From contig CAYTTY010000005.1 of the NCBI GenBank assembly GCA_964440935.1, forward strand, positions 1-64,000: a stretch of 64,000 nt of DNA. Direction: 5' to 3'. The DNA comes from WJJR01 sp964440935. GTDB lineage: Bacteria > Zixibacteria > MSB-5A5 > WJJR01. The translations under genes and the position numbers were made by a program. Shown piece by piece: positions 60,214 through 64,000 of the stretch. The notes below the pieces were generated by a model. The model did no database searches. It was not told the DNA's origin and saw only the letters and a program-made list of their open reading frames with translations. The first letter of the stretch is position 1. The number at the start of each line of letters is the position of its first letter.

Positions 60214-61272
60214 TTACAACAATCGTCCTTCCCCCGGCCCTTGCGTAATCCCCAAATGCTTGAGCGCCCTCGGGGTGGCCGTCCGGCCCCGAGGAGTGCG
60301 GTCTAAGAATCCCTCTTGGATGAGGAATGGCTCGTAGATTTCTTCGATGGTTTCGGCTTCCTCGGCGACCGCGACGGCCAACGTATTCAAGCCGACGGGG
60401 CCGCCTTGGAATTTGTTGATGATCGTGTCGAGGATCTTGAGGTCCATGTCGTCGAGGCCGGCGACGTCGACATTGAGCGCCGCGAGAGAATCGGCAGCGA
60501 GTTTCTGGTCGATGGTGGCGATCTTCTTCACCTGCGCGAAATCGCGAACACGGCGCAGCAGACGGTTGGCGATACGCGGTGTCCCGCGTGACCGTCGGGC
60601 GATCTCATGTGCGCCGTCATTGGAAATCTGCACACCCAGAATACCCGCCGAACGGTGGACAATCGAGGTGAGATCATCGGCGGTGTAGTAGTCGAGCCGT
60701 CCGACCACGCCGAAGCGCGCGCGCAACGGCGATGTCAGCAGACCCGCGCGCGTGGTCGCGCCGACGAGTGTGAAATGTTTCAGCGGCAGTTTGACCGAAC
60801 GGGCGGCGGGCCCCTTGTCGATCATGATGTCGAGCGTGAAATCCTCCATCGCCGGATAGAGATACTCCTCCACCACCGGGCTGAGACGGTGAATCTCATC
60901 GACAAACAACACCGAGCGTTCGCCGCAATTGGTGAGCAGACCGGCCAGATCGGCAGCACGCTCGAGCACCGGCCCGGAGGTTGACTTGATCGCGGTCTCC
61001 AGTTCGGCGGCGAGGATATGCGCGAGCGTGGTCTTCCCCAATCCCGGCGGACCATAGAGGAGCACATGGTCGAGCGCATCGCCGCGCTGCTTGGCGGCGG
61101 TGACGAAGATCTTGAGATTCTCCATCAAGGCGCGTTGCCCGACAAACTCGTCAAACCGCGTCGGACGCACCGCCTTTTCGATGGCGAGGTCATCGCCATG
61201 CACTGACGGTTCGGTCAGACGCGCCTGGGGCGTCTGGGCGTCCTTGCGGGATTTAAAGTGAGGCTGGTTCAT
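60214..61272 (-). CDS. ruvB: Holliday junction branch-migration ATPase RuvB
   Basis: 352 aa. AAA+ motifs intact: Walker A LLYGPPGLGKTTLAH (about 68-82), Walker B VLFVDEIHRL (about 120), sensor 1 TLVGATTRAGLL and the arginine-finger region RARFGVVGRLDYY. The C-terminal winged helix ends FLDRTPRGRTATPRALKHLG. It drives branch migration with RuvA. It is the last gene of the ruv operon, about 100 bp after ruvA across a repeat. Confidence 0.98.
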   Translation of the reverse strand: MNQPHFKSRKDAQTPQARLTEPSVHGDDLAIEKAVRPTRFDEFVGQRALMENLKIFVTAAKQRGDALDHVLLYGPPGLGKTTLAHILAAELETAIKSTSGPVLERAADLAGLLTNCGERSVLFVDEIHRLSPVVEEYLYPAMEDFTLDIMIDKGPAARSVKLPLKHFTLVGATTRAGLLTSPLRARFGVVGRLDYYTADDLTSIVHRSAGILGVQISNDGAHEIARRSRGTPRIANRLLRRVRDFAQVKKIATIDQKLAADSLAALNVDVAGLDDMDLKILDTIINKFQGGPVGLNTLAVAVAEEAETIEEIYEPFLIQEGFLDRTPRGRTATPRALKHLGITQGPGEGRLL

Positions 61273-61296
61273 CGCTGTCCTGTAGACACATTTGTC

Positions 61297-61317
61297 ATCC
61301 CCGCGAACGCGGGGGAT
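61297..61317. repeat. Dispersed hairpin repeat between ruvA and ruvB
   Basis: CCCCGCG-AA-CGCGGGG in the context TGTCATCCCCGCGAACGCGG, a repeat seen in many bacterial genomes. It may affect ruvB expression relative to ruvA. Confidence 0.65.
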
Positions 61318-61374
61318 CCATTCTGTCGTTCGGTACGCCCAGCAACTTGGACAGCTACTGGCACCGTGCCATAG

Positions 61375-61980
61375 TTACGTCACCGCCGCCATGGATAATA
61401 CCGCACGGACCACGTCTTCTGTTGTGCGTGGCTTGTCCGGGGCTTTTAGGACATCGCTGACGGCTTCCTGCGCTTCGGCCCTGGTGTAACCAAGGGCCAC
61501 GAGTGCGGCGACGGCTTCATCGAGTATCGCGCCGCCGGTAGCTCCGGAGACCGGTTTGCCAGTGGTTGACGTGATACGCTGGTCGATCTTGTCTTTCAGT
61601 TCGACGACAATTCGTTCGGCGGTCTTCTTCCCCAATCCGGAGACCGTCGCGAGCATGGCAGCATCCCGAAAGGCGATTGCCTGCCTGATCTGGTTGACCT
61701 GCAACCCCGACAACACCGCGACGGCCAGTTTGGGCCCCACGCGCGACACCTCCAACAACAGATCGAAGAGCGCACGCTCCTCGTGCGATGCGAAGCCGAA
61801 CAGCAGGTGCGCGTCCTCGCGAATGATCAGGCGCGTGAGGACACGTGCGGTCTGGCCCTCATCGGGGAGACGGTCGAATGTCGACAGCGGGATGGTGATT
61901 TCATAGCCGATGCCGCCGCATTGTATCACCGCACGGGTTGGTTGTCGCTCAACAATGGTGCCTTCGACGAATGTAATCAT
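61375..61980 (-). CDS. ruvA: Holliday junction-binding protein RuvA
   Basis: 201 aa, family length. Domain I OB fold (MITFVEGTIVERQPTRAVIQ), helix-hairpin-helix domain II (VGPKLAVAVLSGL and VSGLGKKTAERIVVELKDKI) and the mobile RuvB-binding domain III at the end (VAALVALGYTRAEAQEAVSD). It holds four-way junctions open for RuvB. Confidence 0.97.
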   Translation of the reverse strand: MITFVEGTIVERQPTRAVIQCGGIGYEITIPLSTFDRLPDEGQTARVLTRLIIREDAHLLFGFASHEERALFDLLLEVSRVGPKLAVAVLSGLQVNQIRQAIAFRDAAMLATVSGLGKKTAERIVVELKDKIDQRITSTTGKPVSGATGGAILDEAVAALVALGYTRAEAQEAVSDVLKAPDKPRTTEDVVRAVLSMAAVT

Positions 61981-62050
61981 AGCACGTATCTGTGTTCGAT
62001 AGTCCGATCCGGCATCACCCGATATCGGTCAGTGTACGACGTTCTCGTGA

Positions 62051-62269
62051 TCAGCGCAGCCACTCGTTCAGTTTAGCGATGGCTTGTTCGGATAGGTTGT
62101 CCCAACCGTCCCTTAGTGTCTCCTGAAGTTCCTTGAGCGTTCGCTCCATCTCTTCGATCTGGTCGTTCTTGGCGCCGTGAGCGTCGGCCTTGGCCTGAGA
62201 CAGTTGCCCTTCGAGCTCTTTCTTCTTGGCCTCCACACGTGCCTTCAGTTCGTCGGTACGGTCTGCCAT
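62051..62269 (-). CDS. Small coiled-coil protein in the ruv operon
   Basis: 72 aa from the ATG at 62269 (AAGGGA upstream). Entirely charged heptads (KARVEAKKKELEGQLSQAKA, then IEEMERTLKELQETLRDGW). No family recognised; length and charge resemble other small stress-related helical proteins. It lies between ruvC and ruvA on the same strand, a place where many genomes have no gene. Confidence 0.7.
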   Translation of the reverse strand: MADRTDELKARVEAKKKELEGQLSQAKADAHGAKNDQIEEMERTLKELQETLRDGWDNLSEQAIAKLNEWLR

Positions 62270-62301
62270 AACGGTTTGTCCCTTTTGTTTGATGTTGCTG
62301 G

Positions 62302-62808
62302 TTATTGGATCTCCACTTCGAGTTGTCGTTTTGCCAGGTGACACAAAGCCACCGCGGCCGCGTCAGCGGCATGGTCGGGCGTGATGGCGTCGATTCGTTG
62401 CAGCAACTGCTGCACCATGAAACCGACCTGTTCCTTGGCGGCCTGGCCATTTCCGGTGACTGATTTTTTGACCTGCAGCGCCGTGTATCCCTCGACGGTG
62501 CAGCCTGCCTGCGATGCGCCGACAATCGCCGCCCCCCGGGCTTGCCCCAACGCGAACGCCGCGCGCGCGTCCTTGGCCATGAACACGTCCTCGACTGCCA
62601 CCTCCGTGGGACGGTACTCGGCTACCAACTCACGTACTCCCTCGCAGATGGCGTGGAGACGGGCCGATAACGGGTCGCGTGGCGTGGTCCGCAACGCCCC
62701 ATAGGCAATCAGTTGCGACTGATCGCCTTGACGCGCGATCACTGCCCATCCGGTCGCGCCCAGACCGGGATCGATCCCCATAACAATGTGTGGCGCCGTG
62801 TCGGGCAT
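62302..62808 (-). CDS. ruvC: Holliday junction resolvase RuvC
   Basis: 168 aa from the ATG at 62808 (GGGAGGG upstream). The RNase H-like active site is complete: GIDPGLGATGWAV (first Asp), VAVEDVFMAKDARAAFALGQ (Glu and Asp loop) and DHAADAAAVALCH (last Asp pair). It cuts Holliday junctions resolved by RuvAB. Confidence 0.98.
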   Translation of the reverse strand: MPDTAPHIVMGIDPGLGATGWAVIARQGDQSQLIAYGALRTTPRDPLSARLHAICEGVRELVAEYRPTEVAVEDVFMAKDARAAFALGQARGAAIVGASQAGCTVEGYTALQVKKSVTGNGQAAKEQVGFMVQQLLQRIDAITPDHAADAAAVALCHLAKRQLEVEIQ

Positions 62809-62896
62809 GTACCCTCCCGCAGTTACTATAGGGCGACACAAGAGGATGCGGTATCAGAATTTGAGCAGTTGAGCAGGGGATCGGTGGAGCAGTTGA

Positions 62897-62922
62897 AAGG
62901 GCGACCCACCGGGTCGCCCCTT
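62897..62922 (-). terminator. Terminator-like hairpin after yebC
   Basis: GGGCGACCC-ACC-GGGTCGCCC, a nine-bp perfect stem, followed on the minus strand by TTTCAACT. It lies 15 bases past the yebC stop and would limit read-through into ruvC. Confidence 0.65.
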
Positions 62923-62936
62923 GTGGCTGATAGATA

Positions 62937-63692
62937 CTACGCCCCCGCGCCGAGACGCTCCATGACTGAATCGTCAATATCGAAATTGGCCCAGACCTTC
63001 TGGATGTCATCGTGCTCGTCGAGAGCATCCATGAGCTTGAGCATCTGCTCGGCGCCTTTTTCGTCAAGCTGGATCGTATTCTGTGGAAGCATGGTCAGTT
63101 CGGCATTCGAAATCTCTATGCCCTTGGCTTCGAGGGCGCCACGAACATCCTCGAATTGATCGGGTTCGGAAGTTACCGAGAAGAACCCGTTGTCGTTGAC
63201 AACGTCGGATGCCCCCGCTTCAAGTGCTACTTCAATGAGCTGCTCCTCAGAGGTATTGGTCGCATCGATCTCGACCAGCCCGGCACGGTTAAACATCCAA
63301 GCGACCGACCCCGCCTCGCCCATGTTGCCGTTGTTCTTGCTGAGGAGATGACGAATCTCAGCCACGGTCCGGTTCTTGTTGTCGGTGAGGGCCTTGATCA
63401 GGATGGCAACCCCATTCGGGCCATAGGCCTCGTAAATAACTTCTTCATACTGGGCCCCGGGCAGTTCACCAGTACCGCGCTGGATGGCGCGCTTGATGTT
63501 GTCGGCGGGCATATTCACCGATTTGGCAGCGGCGATGGCGGAGCGCAGACGCGGATTCATATCGGGATCGCCGCCCCCGTCACGAGCCGCGGTGATGATC
63601 TCCCGGCCGACCTTGGTGAACACCCGTCCGCGCTCGGCGTCGGCCTTGCCCTTCTTGCGCTTAATCGTTGACCATTTGGAATGACCAGACAT
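62937..63692 (-). CDS. yebC: YebC/TACO1-family protein
   Basis: 251 aa. The N-terminus MSGHSKWSTIKRKKGKADAE is diagnostic, followed by GRVFTKVGREIITAARDGGG, NMPADNIKRAIQRGTGELPG and the later EAYGPNGVAILIKALTDNKN. Members act as transcription regulators or, as recently shown for several, as translation factors at polyproline stalls. It heads the ruv operon. Confidence 0.97.
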   Translation of the reverse strand: MSGHSKWSTIKRKKGKADAERGRVFTKVGREIITAARDGGGDPDMNPRLRSAIAAAKSVNMPADNIKRAIQRGTGELPGAQYEEVIYEAYGPNGVAILIKALTDNKNRTVAEIRHLLSKNNGNMGEAGSVAWMFNRAGLVEIDATNTSEEQLIEVALEAGASDVVNDNGFFSVTSEPDQFEDVRGALEAKGIEISNAELTMLPQNTIQLDEKGAEQMLKLMDALDEHDDIQKVWANFDIDDSVMERLGAGA

Positions 63693-63782
63693 ACTCCCTC
63701 ACCTCACACAGAAAACTTACGGTGACGTCCTCACCGGATAATGTACGTCGGATGAGTGAAACTCGCAACGGGCACAAGAGAA

Positions 63783-63810
63783 AACCGCCCGGCTGTAATA
63801 CCGGGCGGTT
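63783..63810 (-). terminator. Rho-independent terminator of the right-edge gene
   Basis: AACCGCCCGG/CCGGGCGGTT stem of 10 bp around an eight-base loop; on the minus strand it is followed by TTCTC after a T run. It lies 28 bases past the stop of the partial gene at 63839. Confidence 0.85.
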
Positions 63811-63838
63811 CGAAAAACTCAATCACGTGACGATCGGC

Positions 63839-64000
63839 TTAGCTACCGAAGACAAACCAGCGCAACCGAAATCCGGCCCGCGAATCGATGCGGGTGCTGC
63901 TCGGCTGGGTGACGATATCCCCAGCGGTACGCTCGCCGAACAGCGTGAACGTCGGCCCCCAGAAGCCCTGGAACTCGAGGTTATTGGCCAGTTCAGCGGT
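63839..64000 (-). CDS. C-terminal end of an outer-membrane beta-barrel-like protein (partial)
   Basis: 53 residues to the window edge, stop TAA at 63839-63841. Alternating hydrophobic/polar strands (LEFQGFWGPTFTLFGERTAG, then RAGFRLRWFVFGS) are typical of the last strands of an outer-membrane beta barrel, although the last residue is Ser, not the usual Phe or Trp. The frame is continuous, codon use matches the region, and a good terminator follows. No family can be assigned from this fragment. Confidence 0.6.
   Translation of the reverse strand, partial: TAELANNLEFQGFWGPTFTLFGERTAGDIVTQPSSTRIDSRAGFRLRWFVFGS

Noticed and set aside
63012..63671. 219-codon plus-strand frame
   Set aside because: Antisense shadow of yebC.

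Overview
The window reads as the chromosome of a motile, diderm (outer-membrane) bacterium. The flagellar set includes the L- and P-ring genes flgH and flgI. A secreted beta-propeller protein ends in a dockerin-like EF-hand pair, a combination I associate with FCB-group candidate phyla such as Zixibacteria. That placement is inference from style of genes only; there is no rRNA or other strong phylogenetic marker here.

Region 1 (about 2.5-38.0 kb, almost all minus strand) is a flagellar supercluster of more than 30 genes. Following transcription, it runs flgB-flgC-orf76-fliE-fliF-fliG-fliH-fliI-fliJ-motE-like-fliK-flgD-(TIGR02530-type)-flgE-flbD-fliL-fliM-fliN-fliO-fliP-fliQ-fliR-flhB-flhA-flhF-flhG-fliA. 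It continues into a six-gene tail of accessory genes (orf109, orf115, DUF2225-like, PilZ, a secreted protein, and a coiled-coil protein with an MCP-tip-like segment). A second block is flgF-flgG-flgA-flgH-flgI-flgJ-flgN-flgK. A plus-strand creatininase-family gene lies between the blocks. I see four sigma-54-type -24/-12 sites (before flgF, flbD, the motE-like gene and flgB). I also see three sigma-28-type sites (before flgN, fliR and motA). Together they suggest a sigma-54 then FliA hierarchy. flgL, flagellin, fliD, fliS, flgM, csrA, chemotaxis genes, rpoN and its activator are not in the window. Several core parts carry unusual residues: FlhF and FlhG both lack the P-loop lysine, FlhB has NPTS in place of NPTH, and FlgH has no lipobox cysteine.

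Region 2 (38.2-44.7 kb) holds a LigD-type repair system split into three adjacent genes in the order phosphoesterase, ligase, polymerase, with an in-frame amber codon near the ligase start. It is followed by an LVIVD-repeat lipoprotein, the stator genes motB and motA, and a macro-domain gene.

Region 3 (45.3-54.6 kb) is mostly housekeeping: cysS, an M42 aminopeptidase, a HAD hydrolase, ddl, dedA, ispDF, queA, a DUF2905 protein and a three-domain rhodanese. It is bounded on both sides by copies of a 178-bp palindromic repeat.

Region 4 (54.7-60.2 kb) is an accessory zone of foldback repeats, fragments of REP-associated transposases with their flanking 66-67 bp palindromes, a 237-bp tandem duplication that copies half of a YjbR-like gene, and small or envelope-associated genes. 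One of these is an orphan SecD P1-like protein. Region 5 (60.2-64.0 kb) is the conserved order yebC-ruvC-(small coiled coil)-ruvA-ruvB, and the window ends inside a gene whose C-terminus looks like an outer-membrane beta-barrel. One tRNA-Pro(CGG) lies at the left edge.
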